From Stenotrophomonas maltophilia (lineage in GTDB: Bacteria; Pseudomonadota; Gammaproteobacteria; Xanthomonadales; Xanthomonadaceae): a stretch of DNA of 64,000 nt. The notes under the pieces were generated by a model. It made no database searches and was not told where the DNA came from. It saw only the letters and a program-made list of their open reading frames with translations. The stretch covers positions 452,001 through 516,000 of the forward strand of contig NZ_LT906480.1 of NCBI RefSeq assembly GCF_900186865.1, in the 5' to 3' direction. Shown one piece after another: positions 39,987 to 48,674 of this stretch; the stretch's first letter is position 1, and every line of letters starts with the position of its first letter. The position numbers and the translations under genes are program-made.

Positions 39987-40306
39987 CGCTGGCTGGTGCA
40001 GCTGTAGCCGTGTGTGGCTCCTTCTCCTGAAATCATGTTGACGCCGCGTGAGGGCTGCATGCCCTGCAGCGCGCACGACCGACGATGGACGTCCTGGGTT
40101 TCCGGTGTCTGCCGATCAAAGTCGTAGCGCAGGCTGCCGTCTTCCTGCAGCAGCCAATGCACGGTAACGCGTTCGTGGCGACCATCACCGAGATCCCAGT
40201 CCAGGGTGCGCATGACCAGGGTCTGGCCATCGGGCAGCTGCCGGACTTCGTCATAGGCCCCCTCGGTCTTCGGCGCGCTTACCGCAAGCAGCAGAAACAG
40301 CAGCAT
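39983..40306 (-). CDS. Small secreted hypothetical protein
   Basis: 107 residues beginning MLLFLLLAVSAPKTEGAY, a short signal peptide (an ATG six bases earlier is an alternative). The mature part contains MRTLDWDLGDGRHERVTVHW, and two cysteines (RSCALQG and GYSCTS). No family recognised. It is followed by a GTAG repeat overlapping its end. Confidence 0.55.
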   Translation of the reverse strand: MLLFLLLAVSAPKTEGAYDEVRQLPDGQTLVMRTLDWDLGDGRHERVTVHWLLQEDGSLRYDFDRQTPETQDVHRRSCALQGMQPSRGVNMISGEGATHGYSCTSQR

Positions 40307-40375
40307 TGGCATCGCTCCTCAAAGAAGACAGGATGCGCCCATAGTGCCCTGAGCCGCCATCAGAATCATTGCGCC

Positions 40376-40792
40376 TTACGGGCACTTCACCGCATACACC
40401 GGCCCAGCACCGATCAGCATCAACGCCATGTAGTCACTATCGCTGGCCTTGCCCTTCAACGTCGCGTCCTTGTTGAAATGGAAGATGCCGAAGCCGCCCG
40501 CCATGCGGATCAACGCGCTGTCGATCTGCTCGGCGTCATCGCGGAAGTAGCGGCTGATCTCGCTGCGGGTGGCCTTGTGCAGGGCATTCGGCTCGCGCTG
40601 CCACTGGTCGCCGCGGCTGAAGGAGACGAAGTACTGGCCGCCTTCCCTGTCGATGCGGAAGTCGGCCGGTTTGCGCACGCCGGTGGCGAAGCAGCCCTGC
40701 AACGGGTCGGCGCTGAAAGGAAGCCCGGCATCGCCACTGCAGGCGGTGAGCAGCAGGACGGCACCGGGCAGCAGCAGGCGAAGCATGCGCAT
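40376..40792 (-). CDS. Lipoprotein of unknown function
   Basis: 138 residues. Signal with lipobox LTAC (cysteine at residue 18). The mature domain has CFATGVRKPADFRIDREGGQYFVSF, ALHKATRSEISRYF and YAVKCP, with two cysteines likely paired. No known family. An outer- or inner-membrane lipoprotein is predicted. Confidence 0.65.
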   Translation of the reverse strand: MRMLRLLLPGAVLLLTACSGDAGLPFSADPLQGCFATGVRKPADFRIDREGGQYFVSFSRGDQWQREPNALHKATRSEISRYFRDDAEQIDSALIRMAGGFGIFHFNKDATLKGKASDSDYMALMLIGAGPVYAVKCP

Positions 40793-40882
40793 GGGATGTC
40801 CCTACAGGGCAGGTGCGGCTAGTGTAGGCGGCACTCGGGCGTCGCCCGTACAGAAATTCGGCAAGAACAAAGGGGTTTTCGG

Positions 40883-41167
40883 ATGGCGCAGGGCAAGGCA
40901 CCGTGGTGCGGCATGGCCAGTTGGCTGGGGATCGCTGTGGGTTGGGGAGCCGGCACATTGGCGGCGCAGGCGGCGGTGGCCGCAGGCGGCAATGGCATGG
41001 CTGCGGGATTGGGCGTGGGCGTGCTGGGCGCGGCACTGGTGGGCTGCGGCCTGGCGGTGGCCTCGCGCGTGCGCGGCGAGCGCTGGCCGTGGATCGGCAT
41101 CGGTGGTGCGGTGCTGAGTGCGCTGCCGCTGCTGATGTACCTGCTGCGGATGATGCTGAAGCTCTAG
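40883..41167 (+). CDS. Small membrane protein
   Basis: 94 residues with three hydrophobic helices (about 10-32, 38-58, 70-90) and very short loops, rich in Gly and Ala. No family recognised. A SMAG pair follows the stop codon directly. Confidence 0.55.
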   Translation: MAQGKAPWCGMASWLGIAVGWGAGTLAAQAAVAAGGNGMAAGLGVGVLGAALVGCGLAVASRVRGERWPWIGIGGAVLSALPLLMYLLRMMLKL

Positions 41168-41169
41168 CG

Positions 41170-41245
41170 GTAGTGCCGGCCGCTGGCCGGCAACTGCAGT
41201 TTGGGTCCGAAGCTCATGAGGTTGCCGGCCAGCGGCCGGCACTAC
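41170..41245. repeat. SMAG repeat pair, inverted
   Basis: 41170-41192 and inverted mate 41223-41245, each with two GCCGGC sites. Confidence 0.9.
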
Positions 41246-41255
41246 CCGGTATGGA

Positions 41256-42260
41256 TCACACGATGCGGTGAATCTCCACCGTCACGTGCACCAGCTCCTC
41301 ATGGATCGCCAGCGCCTTGCGCACGGTATCCGCATCCAGGCGGGCGTCGCTGGTAACCACGCTGGCGCTGACCGCGTACTTGCCGCGACCGACCTGCCAG
41401 ACGTGCAGGTCGGCCAGGCGCGCCGGCCAGGGACCCTGTTCGATCACTTCGCGAACTTCGGCCACCACCGGTGCGTCCATCTGCGCGTCGAGCAGGATGC
41501 GGCCGCTGTCGCGCAGCAGGCCGACAGCCCACACCGTGACCAGCACGGCGCCGACCAGGCCCATCACCGGGTCCAGCCAGGTCAGGCCCAGCAGCTTGCC
41601 GCCGAGCAGGGCGACGATGGCCAGCACCGAGGTGGCGGCGTCGGCCAGCACGTGCACGTAGGCCGAGCGCAGATTGAGGTCGTGACCGTGCGCATGGCCG
41701 TGATCGCGGTGTTCGTGGTCATGCCCGTGATGATGGCCATGGTCATGCCCGTGGTGGTGATGCGCGTGGCCCGGGCTGTCGTGCAGCCACCACGCGCAGA
41801 GCAGGTTCACGCCCAGGCCTACCGCAGCGATCGCGATGGCTTCGTTGTAGTGGATCGGCGCCGGTACCCACAGCCGCTGCAGTGACTGCACGGCCATCAG
41901 CGCGGCGACGCCGAGCAGGGCGATGGCGCTGGTGTAGCCGGCCAGGATCTCGATCTTCCAGGTGCCGAAGGCGAAGCGCGGGTCGTGCGCGTAGCGGCGC
42001 GCGCAGCGGTAGGCGAACACCGCCAGGCCCAGCGCCAGCGCGTGCGAACTCATGTGCCAGCCGTCGGCGAGCACGGCCATGGAGTTGAACCACCAGCCGC
42101 CGACGATCTCCACCAGCATCATGCCGAAGGTCAGCCACAGGGCGCGGCGGGTATTGCGTTCGGCCAGCGGGTTGCCGTCGTCGAAGCGGTGTTCGTGGCG
42201 ACGGGCGGCGGCGAGGGCGTCCAAGTGCATGGCGGCGGGAGCTGGAGTGGATACCCCCAT
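41256..42260 (-). CDS. dmeF: Cation diffusion facilitator, Co/Ni efflux
   Basis: 334 residues from the ATG at 42260. Six membrane helices with the CDF Zn/Co site residues (H..D in MAVLADGWHMSSHALALG and YVHVLADAATSVLAIVALLGG). Between helices IV and V is a long His-rich loop (about residues 175-203, HAHHHHGHDHGHHHGHDHEH). The cytoplasmic C-terminal domain follows. This is the DmeF subtype that exports cobalt and nickel. The gene is divergent from a CsoR/RcnR-type regulator with only 18 bases between start codons, giving a DmeRF pair; its ATG lies inside the likely operator. Confidence 0.9.
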   Translation of the reverse strand: MGVSTPAPAAMHLDALAAARRHEHRFDDGNPLAERNTRRALWLTFGMMLVEIVGGWWFNSMAVLADGWHMSSHALALGLAVFAYRCARRYAHDPRFAFGTWKIEILAGYTSAIALLGVAALMAVQSLQRLWVPAPIHYNEAIAIAAVGLGVNLLCAWWLHDSPGHAHHHHGHDHGHHHGHDHEHRDHGHAHGHDLNLRSAYVHVLADAATSVLAIVALLGGKLLGLTWLDPVMGLVGAVLVTVWAVGLLRDSGRILLDAQMDAPVVAEVREVIEQGPWPARLADLHVWQVGRGKYAVSASVVTSDARLDADTVRKALAIHEELVHVTVEIHRIV

Positions 42261-42267
42261 AGGGTAT
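42251..42267. promoter_or_regulatory. Probable DmeR operator
   Basis: ATACCC-CCATA-GGGTAT, a G/C-tract inverted repeat of the CsoR/RcnR type, overlapping the dmeF start and 12 bases before the regulator start. Confidence 0.75.
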
Positions 42268-42278
42268 ATGATCCCGCC

Positions 42279-42563
42279 ATGGCGCATGTACACAAGAATC
42301 GAAAGCAGCTGCTGACCCGGGTGCGCCGCATCGCGGGCCAGGTGGCGGCGTTGGAGCAGGCGCTGGACCAGCCCGAGGGTAAAGCCGGCGACTGTGCGGA
42401 CGTTCTGGTGCAGGTCGCCGCCGTGCGCGGTGCCGCCCACAGCCTGTTGATGGAGCTGCTGCACGAGCACCTGCAGGAACACGTGGTGGGTGCCGACGAC
42501 CCGCAGCAGCGGGCGGACGAGGCCGCGGTGCTGGTGGAGCTGCTGCGCCGCTACGGCAAATAG
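42279..42563 (+). CDS. dmeR: DmeR-type metal-sensing repressor (CsoR/RcnR family)
   Basis: 94 residues, all-helical DUF156 protein. The N-terminus MAHVHKNRKQLLTRVRRIAGQVAALE has the family start and His3/His5. The core has CADVLVQVAAVRGAAHSLLMELLHEHL, with the metal-binding Cys and two His. Metal binding (Co/Ni) would release the G-tract operator at 42251-42267 and allow dmeF expression. The divergent arrangement with dmeF supports the assignment. Confidence 0.88.
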   Translation: MAHVHKNRKQLLTRVRRIAGQVAALEQALDQPEGKAGDCADVLVQVAAVRGAAHSLLMELLHEHLQEHVVGADDPQQRADEAAVLVELLRRYGK

Positions 42564-42574
42564 GCCGGGGGGCG

Positions 42575-42662
42575 GTAGAGTCGACTGTCAGTCGACTGCT
42601 CTTCGTACAACCAACGAAAAACCCCGCGCTTCGCGCGATAGTCGACTAACAGTCGACTCTAC
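42575..42662. repeat. GTAG repeat pair of the GTCGACT type
   Basis: 42575-42597 and inverted mate 42638-42662; the right copy supplies the TAG stop of the MerC-like frame. Confidence 0.85.
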
Positions 42663-43034
42663 CCCGCGTGGCGGTGCCGCGCGTTCCAGATATGCGTTGC
42701 GGCCAGCAGCAGGCTGCCGGTGACCGTCATCGGCGTTTCCCAGTCATGTGAGGGCAGCGCCAGCGCGCCGGCCAGCAACAGGCCCAGACCGACGCCGGCG
42801 GCGGCCCAGGCCAGTACGGGCAGCGGGTGACGGCGCTCGGCGCGCCATAGCGCGTAGCCGGTCAGTGGCAGGGCGATGGCCACGAACAGCAGGGTGCACC
42901 CATTCCGCTTCGGCCCAGGTGCCGAACAGGGGGAGCGCGGCGGCCAGCAGGGGCAGCGCCAGGCAGTGCAGCAGGCACAGGCTGGACAGGGCGACCGCAC
43001 CGGCATCAAGCAGGGCGGCAGAAGGCGACTTCAT
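42659..43034 (-). pseudogene. MerC-domain membrane protein with a frameshift
   Basis: The start (43034) reads MKSPSAALLDAGAVALSSLC then LLHCLALPLLAAALPLFG and TWAEAEWVH, typical of the MerC family (Cys pair in the first helices). After CAC at about 42895 one extra C in a CCC run shifts the frame; reading on without it gives LLFVAIALPLTGYALWR, PVLAWAAAGVGLGLLLAGAL and ETPMTVTGSLLLAATHIWN. Repaired, the protein has 124 residues and four membrane helices. It is divergent from a zinc-related GTPase gene with a Zur box between them, so it probably took part in zinc scarcity responses. A sequencing error cannot be excluded. Confidence 0.75.
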
Positions 43035-43056
43035 CGGGGGAGGTTCCTTGCGCAAC

Positions 43057-43077
43057 AATTGTTATACAGTAACATTT
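43057..43077. promoter_or_regulatory. Probable Zur box
   Basis: Inverted repeat AATTGTTAT..GTAACATTT between the divergent merC-like and zigA genes, a good match to the gamma-proteobacterial Zur operator (core TGTTATA/TATAACA). Zinc starvation should induce both. Confidence 0.75.
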
Positions 43078-43103
43078 CCGTTCCGCAGCCAACCCGCTCC
43101 GAC

Positions 43104-44429
43104 ATGAACACTGTTTCCCGCGCCGACCGTCGCCTTCCGGTCACCGTGCTGTCCGGCTTCCTCGGGGCCGGCAAGACCACCCTGCTCAACCAGATCCTGC
43201 GCAACCGCGAAGGCCTGCGCGTGGCGGTCATCGTCAACGACATGAGCGAGGTCAACATCGATGCGCAGCTGGTGCGCGAGGGTGGCGCCGAGCTGCGCCG
43301 CACTGAAGAGACGCTGGTGGAATTCAGCAACGGCTGCATCTGCTGCACGCTGCGCGATGATCTGCTGCAGGAAGTGCGGCGCCTGGCCGATGCGGGTCGC
43401 TATGACTACCTGCTGATCGAATCGACAGGCATCGGCGAGCCGATGCCGGTGGCGGCCACCTTCGCGGTGCGCGACGAACATGGCTTCAGCCTGAGTGATA
43501 TCGCGCGGCTGGACACGATGGTGACGGTGGTCGACGGCAGCGCGTTCCTGGCCGACTTCGGCTCGACGTCGCGACTGGCCGAGCGCGGCCAGCAGGCCGG
43601 CCCGGAGGATGATCGAGGTGTGGTTGACCTGCTATGCGAGCAGGTCGAGTTCGCCGACGTGATCGTGGTCAGCAAGGTGGACCAGGTGGATGACGAAGCG
43701 TTGCAGGACACGCTGGCCGTGTTGCGTGGCCTGAACCGCGACGCGAAGCTGCTGCTGTCCAGCTTCGGCGATGTGCCGCTGGCCGAGCTGCTGGATACCG
43801 GTCGCTTCGACATGGAGCGTGCGCAACGTGCGCCGGGCTGGGTGAAGGAACTGCGGGGCGAGCACACACCGGAAACCGAGGAGTACGGCATCGGCAGCTT
43901 CGTCTACCGCTCGCGACGTCCGTTCCACCCGGCGCGCTTCGCCCGCGCGCTGCAGTCCGGCGTGCCCGGCGTGATCCGCAGCAAAGGCTGGTTCTGGCTG
44001 GCCAACCGCATGGACTGGGTGGGTGAGCTGAACAGCGTGGGCGCGGCGACGCGCACGCAGGCGGCGGGCTTCTGGTACGCCGCACGTGACCGCGTGCGGG
44101 CCGGGCTGGAAGACACCGCGCCGTTGTTGCCGCCCACGCCGCTGCCTTACAGCGACCTCGGATGGGCGCGGCAGCAGGCCGATTGCTGGAGCGCGCCGCT
44201 GCCGGGGCCTGAAGAATTCCCGGATTCGGCCGCGCACGCGGCGATGCAACGGCTGTGGCATCCCTTGTGGGGCGACCGTCGCCAGGAACTGGTGGTGATT
44301 GGGGTGCACATGGATGAGCGTGCGGTGCGCGCAGAGCTGGATGCGTGTCTGCTCAACGACCAGGAGCTGCGTGCGGGGCCATTGCTGTGGCAGCAGTTGC
44401 CGCAGGCGTTCCCGGTGTGGAAGCGTTGA
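43104..44429 (+). CDS. zigA: Zinc-chaperone GTPase, COG0523/CobW family (ZigA-like)
   Basis: 441 residues. The G domain has Walker A GFLGAGKTTLLNQIL (about residues 19-33), the metal site CICC (GCICCTLRDDLL, about 74-85), Walker B LIESTGI and the guanine motif SKVD. The C-terminal CobW_C domain carries GSFVYRSRRPFHP and GVHMDERAV. The long form with a CXCC motif and a Zur box upstream is the ZigA-type zinc metallochaperone. The ATG at 43104 is 26 bases after the Zur box. Role: supply of zinc to enzymes under zinc starvation. Confidence 0.9.
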   Translation: MNTVSRADRRLPVTVLSGFLGAGKTTLLNQILRNREGLRVAVIVNDMSEVNIDAQLVREGGAELRRTEETLVEFSNGCICCTLRDDLLQEVRRLADAGRYDYLLIESTGIGEPMPVAATFAVRDEHGFSLSDIARLDTMVTVVDGSAFLADFGSTSRLAERGQQAGPEDDRGVVDLLCEQVEFADVIVVSKVDQVDDEALQDTLAVLRGLNRDAKLLLSSFGDVPLAELLDTGRFDMERAQRAPGWVKELRGEHTPETEEYGIGSFVYRSRRPFHPARFARALQSGVPGVIRSKGWFWLANRMDWVGELNSVGAATRTQAAGFWYAARDRVRAGLEDTAPLLPPTPLPYSDLGWARQQADCWSAPLPGPEEFPDSAAHAAMQRLWHPLWGDRRQELVVIGVHMDERAVRAELDACLLNDQELRAGPLLWQQLPQAFPVWKR

Positions 44430-44452
44430 CGGTGCATTGAGGATCCATGGGT

Positions 44453-44475
44453 TGCCGGCCAGCGGCCGGCACTAC
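44453..44475. repeat. SMAG repeat, single
   Basis: Inverse orientation (ends GGCACTAC), two GCCGGC sites; downstream of zigA. Confidence 0.85.
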
Positions 44476-44534
44476 CCCCTGGTCGATACGTCATGCGTGG
44501 ATGGATGCATGGCGGAGTCGAGCATGGCTTGACT

Positions 44535-46142
44535 CTACAGACTGTCGCGCCATTGCCAGTGGTTGGCGGTGACCTGCAACACCTGCGTCGGTCGCAATGC
44601 CTGCAGCAGGTGCCGGTCGTGGCTCACCATCAGCAGCGCGCCCGGCCACGCCGCAAGCAGTTCCTCCAACGCCTGCAATGCGCTCAGATCTAGCGCATTG
44701 CCGGGTTCGTCCAACAGCAACAGCTGGGGCGCGGGATCGGCGTACAGCACGCTGGCCAGCGCACCTTTCACGCGTTCGCCATCGCTGAGGCTGTGGGCTG
44801 CCCGCTGGATGCGCTGTGCATCCAGCCCGAGCAGGGCCAGCCGCGTGCGCAGCTCGCCTGGGTCCGCGCCCGGGTTGGCGGCCTGCACGGTGTCGAGGAT
44901 GCTGCGCTCGCCGGACAGCCCCAGCAGCTGCTGGTCGAGCAGGGCCAGTGGCGCATGCCGTTGCACGGCGCCACTGCGTGCAGGCAGCTGGCCGGCCAGC
45001 ACACGCAGCAGGGTCGATTTGCCGCTGCCGTTGTCACCGACCACGGCGATGCGCTGGCCGCGGCGGATCTCCAGCTGCAACGGTGCACTGCAGCCATGTG
45101 GCGGCACCAGCGCCTCGGCCTGTAGCAGGCGCATGCTGCCACGGTCACCCGCACCGGCGAACAGTGCCAGTTCCGGCGCCGCGTGCACCGCCGATGCCGC
45201 TGCGCGCAGATGCTCTGCGCTGGCCTGCAGGCGTTCGGCCTGCACCTGTTGTGCGCGGCCGTGGCTGGCCTCGGCGCGCTGCTTCTGCCGGCCGAGCAGG
45301 ATCGGGGCCTGGTTGGCCTGCTTCGCATCGCGGTTGCCACGCGCCTGGCGTTGTTGTTGCCGTTCGTGCTGTTCGCGCGCGCTGCGTTGCTGCTGGCGGT
45401 GCTGGGCGCGCGCATGATCGAGCTGGGCGGCGGCAGCTTCGCGCTCGGCGGCGCGCGCATCGGCATAGTGCTGCCACGGTCCGCCGTAACGATGCAGCCC
45501 GCGCCCATCGAGTTCGACGATCTGCTGCATGTGCGCCAGCAGCTCGCGATCATGACTGATCACCAGCAGGCCACCGCGCCACTGCTGCAACTGCTCGTAC
45601 AGCTGTTGGCGATGGCGTGCATCGAGGTGGTTGCTGGGTTCGTCCAGGATCAGCCAATCGGCACCGCTGGCCCAGGCACCGGACAGCGCGACCTGCATGG
45701 CCTGGCCACCACTGAGGCGCGCGGCCGGCTGGGCGGGATCGAGATCGTCGGGCAGCCGAAGCGCCTGCCATTGCTGCTGCAGGCGTTCGCGCAGGTCCCA
45801 GCGGTCGCCGACGCAGGCGAAGTCGGCCTCGTCCACGCTGCCGGCTTCGATGCGTTGCAGTGCGGCCAGTTCCGCGCCGACGCCGGCCAGTTCACCGACC
45901 GTGCCGGCGGGTGGATAGCCGGGCGTCGGCAACAGGAACACGCGGCCACTGCCGCGCACCTGGCCAGTGTCGGGCAGCAACCGTCCGGCCAGCAGGCGTG
46001 CGAGCACGCTCTTGCCGGCGCCATTGGCACCGACCAGGCCGGTGGCGACCGGTTCGAAGGAAAACGTCAGATCGGAAAACAGCGGGCGGCCGTCGGCCAA
46101 TCGATACGACACGCGATCGAGCGTGAGGGAATGCGGAGTCAT
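44535..46142 (-). CDS. ABC-F family ATPase
   Basis: 535 residues with two ABC domains and no membrane segments. Domain 1: Walker A GANGAGKSVLA (about 38-48), signature LSGGQ, Walker B WLILDEPSNHLD. Domain 2: Walker A GDNGSGKSTLL (about 368-378), signature LSDGE, Walker B LLLLDEPGNALD. The linker between them (about 235-310) is an Arg/Gln/Ala-rich coiled coil. ABC-F proteins act on the ribosome; this Uup/YheS-like form with the linker RQARGNRDAKQANQAP is typical of a subgroup of unknown target. The second signature has Asp in place of Gly. Confidence 0.88.
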   Translation of the reverse strand: MTPHSLTLDRVSYRLADGRPLFSDLTFSFEPVATGLVGANGAGKSVLARLLAGRLLPDTGQVRGSGRVFLLPTPGYPPAGTVGELAGVGAELAALQRIEAGSVDEADFACVGDRWDLRERLQQQWQALRLPDDLDPAQPAARLSGGQAMQVALSGAWASGADWLILDEPSNHLDARHRQQLYEQLQQWRGGLLVISHDRELLAHMQQIVELDGRGLHRYGGPWQHYADARAAEREAAAAQLDHARAQHRQQQRSAREQHERQQQRQARGNRDAKQANQAPILLGRQKQRAEASHGRAQQVQAERLQASAEHLRAAASAVHAAPELALFAGAGDRGSMRLLQAEALVPPHGCSAPLQLEIRRGQRIAVVGDNGSGKSTLLRVLAGQLPARSGAVQRHAPLALLDQQLLGLSGERSILDTVQAANPGADPGELRTRLALLGLDAQRIQRAAHSLSDGERVKGALASVLYADPAPQLLLLDEPGNALDLSALQALEELLAAWPGALLMVSHDRHLLQALRPTQVLQVTANHWQWRDSL

Positions 46143-46314
46143 GCGACCTCCATGGATGCCGGGTTCTCCCCTGCGCGCAGGGGCGGGAAGAGTCAGGCCG
46201 TCTGGTGGGAAGACGGCGGCATCAATGGCGCATTGGTCGCGAGCCTCTGGGAGGAATGAGCGGCCAGTATAGCGGGGCTGGCTGAATGGTTTGATGGCGC
46301 GACTCTACAAAGGC

Positions 46315-46337
46315 ATCCACGCATGGCGTGGATCTAC
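46315..46337. repeat. GTAG-family repeat
   Basis: ATCCACGCATGGCGTGGAT followed by CTAC; same type as 36446-36468 and 49914-49936. Confidence 0.75.
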
Positions 46338-46367
46338 TGTGGGCCGGGCATGGGGTGGATCGATCGC

Positions 46368-47267
46368 CTAGGGCACGGTTTCCAGGCGTGCGCTGACGAA
46401 GTCGATGAACACGCGCAGTTTCGGTAGCACGTGGCGGCCGGAGGGCCACAGCAGGTGGAAGATGCCGCAGGAATGCACATGCTCGTCCAGCACGGTGACC
46501 AGGCGGCCATCGGCCAACGCATCGCGCACCGAGTGCACTGGCACGAAGGCCAGGCCGATGTCACGCAGGGCCAATGCCACGCGCGCTTCGATGGTGTTGG
46601 CCACCATGTGCACTGGCAGTTCCTGCGGTGTTTCATGGTCGGGCCAGTGGATCGGCCACAGTTCCAGTTTGCCGGTACTGGGGAAGCGATAGTGCAGCAG
46701 CGTGTGCTGCATCAGATCGGCCGGTGTGCGCGGCGTGCCGCGCCGCTGCAGGTAGGCGGGTGAGGCGACGATGCGGCGTGGAAACACACCCAGGCGTCGT
46801 GCGTTCATGCGTGAGTCGCTGGGCTCGCCGACGCGCAGTACGGCATCGAAACCTTCCTCGATGACGTCGACCAGCCGATCGCTGAAATCGAGGTCGAGGC
46901 GGATATCGGGATAGGCCGCCATGAACTCGGCCATCAGCGGCAGGGTCAGGTCGCCCACCAGTGGCAGGCCGATGCGCAGCGTGCCGCGAGGCGTGGCGTG
47001 CGGTTGTGCCAGCTCGGTGCGTGCGGCATCGCGCTCGTCGAGGATGCGCCGGCAACGCGCCAGGAACAGCTGGCCTTCGGCGGTGAGGGTGATGCTGCGC
47101 GTGCTGCGGTGGAACAGGCGCACGCCCAGCGCATGCTCCAGGCGGGCAACGCATTTGCCGGCGGCCGAGGCCGAGATGCCCTGCAGGCGCCCGGTCTCGA
47201 CGAAGCTGCGGGTATCGGCCGCGTGCACGAAGGTCTGCAGATTGGCGAGGTTGTCCAGGACTGACAT
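46368..47267 (-). CDS. LysR family transcriptional regulator
   Basis: 299 residues. The winged-helix domain (1-60) reads FVHAADTRSFVETGRLQGIS, SAAGKCVARLEHALGVRLFHRSTR, followed by the periplasmic-binding-like effector domain (about 90-299). The start is the ATG at 47267; upstream in-frame residues do not look like family. It is divergent from the serine-hydrolase gene at 47496, with about 230 bases between, and may control the hydrolase-MFS operon. Confidence 0.88.
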   Translation of the reverse strand: MSVLDNLANLQTFVHAADTRSFVETGRLQGISASAAGKCVARLEHALGVRLFHRSTRSITLTAEGQLFLARCRRILDERDAARTELAQPHATPRGTLRIGLPLVGDLTLPLMAEFMAAYPDIRLDLDFSDRLVDVIEEGFDAVLRVGEPSDSRMNARRLGVFPRRIVASPAYLQRRGTPRTPADLMQHTLLHYRFPSTGKLELWPIHWPDHETPQELPVHMVANTIEARVALALRDIGLAFVPVHSVRDALADGRLVTVLDEHVHSCGIFHLLWPSGRHVLPKLRVFIDFVSARLETVP

Positions 47268-47495
47268 GGGCGTGCGGGCAGTGAAAGCGGCAGGGTAGGT
47301 TGGTGCGACCGTAGCGGCTGGCTCCGCCATCGCAACACTGTGGTGCGGGGTGGCGTGGGGCCGTTACGGCCTAGCAGTTCCGGCCATCATGCCGATTGCG
47401 GACTGCACGGTCCATGATGCCCGGAGCGGCAACCGGCTTTTTGCGCTGCGCCGTGCTGCCTAACGTGGCGGGCCTCTCCCCCACGGATTCCCGCG

Positions 47496-48674
47496 ATGAA
47501 TGCCGCTCCTTCCCTTGAACCCACGCCGACACTGCCATCGGTGCAGCGGCTGCTGCAGCAGGTGCACCCGCAGCGCCTGGTCGGTGCGGTGGTGCTGGTG
47601 CGCGAGCACGGTGTGCTGCGCCACGCCAGCGCGACCGGGCTGGCCGATCGCGAGACGGCCACGCCGATGCAGCGCGACCAGTTGTTCCGGCTGGCATCGG
47701 TCAGCAAGCCGCTGCTGACCACGGTGATCCTGCGCCTGGTAGCAGAGGGCGTGCTCGACCTCGATATGCCGGTGCAGCGCTGGCTGCCGGACTTCCGCCC
47801 GGCACTGGCCGACGGCAGCACGCCGCCGATCAGCCTGCGCCAACTGCTCAGCCACAGTAGCGGGTTGGGCTATCGCTTCCTCGAAGCCGATGCCGACGGC
47901 CCGTATGCGCGCGCTGGGGTCAGCGATGGCCTGGACGCGAACCCGCTCTCCCTGGCCGACAACGTGCGCCGCATCGCGCAGGCGCCACTGCTGTTCGCGC
48001 CGGGCAGCCAATGGCTCTACTCGCTGGGCGTGGACGTTGCCGGTGCCGTTGCCGAAGCAGCGACGGGTGAAACGCTGCAGGCACTGTACGAGCGCTTGCT
48101 GGCCGCACCGCTGGGCCTGCGCGACACCGCCTTTGCTGCGCGCAACGCGGCACGCTTGGCCACCCCCTATGTAAGCGACGCGCCGCAGCCGCATCGCCTG
48201 CAGGAAGGCGAGGTGGTCGCTCCGTTCGAGGGTACGGTCGGCATCGAATACAGCCTCGCGCGCGCCACCGATGCCAGCCGTTTCCCCTCGGCCGGGGCCG
48301 GCCTGGTCGGTACCGCCGATGACGTGATGGCGGTGCTGGAAGCCTTGCGTGATGTGCAGCGTTCAGGCCTCCTGCCGTCCGCACTGGCAGCGGAGATGGC
48401 CAGCCCGCAGGTCGGCGAGCAGGGACCGCCGGAACCGGCCGGCTGGGGCTTCGGCCTGGGCTTTGCGGTGCTGCGCGATGCGGCCGCAAGCGGTACGCCG
48501 CAGAACGCAGGTACATGGCGCTGGGGCGGTGCCTACGGGCACAGCTGGTTTGTCGATCCTGTGCGCGGGCTGAGCGTGGTGGCGCTGACCAACACCCTTT
48601 ACGAAGGCATGGACGGTGCCTTCGTCGATCAACTGCGCGATGCGGTGTATGCCGATATGGGGACCGTGCGATGA
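47496..48674 (+). CDS. Serine hydrolase (class C beta-lactamase/esterase fold)
   Basis: 392 residues, no signal peptide. The Ser-x-x-Lys motif is ASVSKPLL (about residue 70), the Tyr motif is WLYSLGVDVAG (Y-S-L in place of Y-x-N), and the third motif region is GGAYGHSW near the C-terminus. Esterases of the EstB/LpqH-like group share this pattern. The gene overlaps the MFS transporter start by ATGA, so the two are translationally coupled and may process and export the same compound. Confidence 0.83.
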   Translation: MNAAPSLEPTPTLPSVQRLLQQVHPQRLVGAVVLVREHGVLRHASATGLADRETATPMQRDQLFRLASVSKPLLTTVILRLVAEGVLDLDMPVQRWLPDFRPALADGSTPPISLRQLLSHSSGLGYRFLEADADGPYARAGVSDGLDANPLSLADNVRRIAQAPLLFAPGSQWLYSLGVDVAGAVAEAATGETLQALYERLLAAPLGLRDTAFAARNAARLATPYVSDAPQPHRLQEGEVVAPFEGTVGIEYSLARATDASRFPSAGAGLVGTADDVMAVLEALRDVQRSGLLPSALAAEMASPQVGEQGPPEPAGWGFGLGFAVLRDAAASGTPQNAGTWRWGGAYGHSWFVDPVRGLSVVALTNTLYEGMDGAFVDQLRDAVYADMGTVR

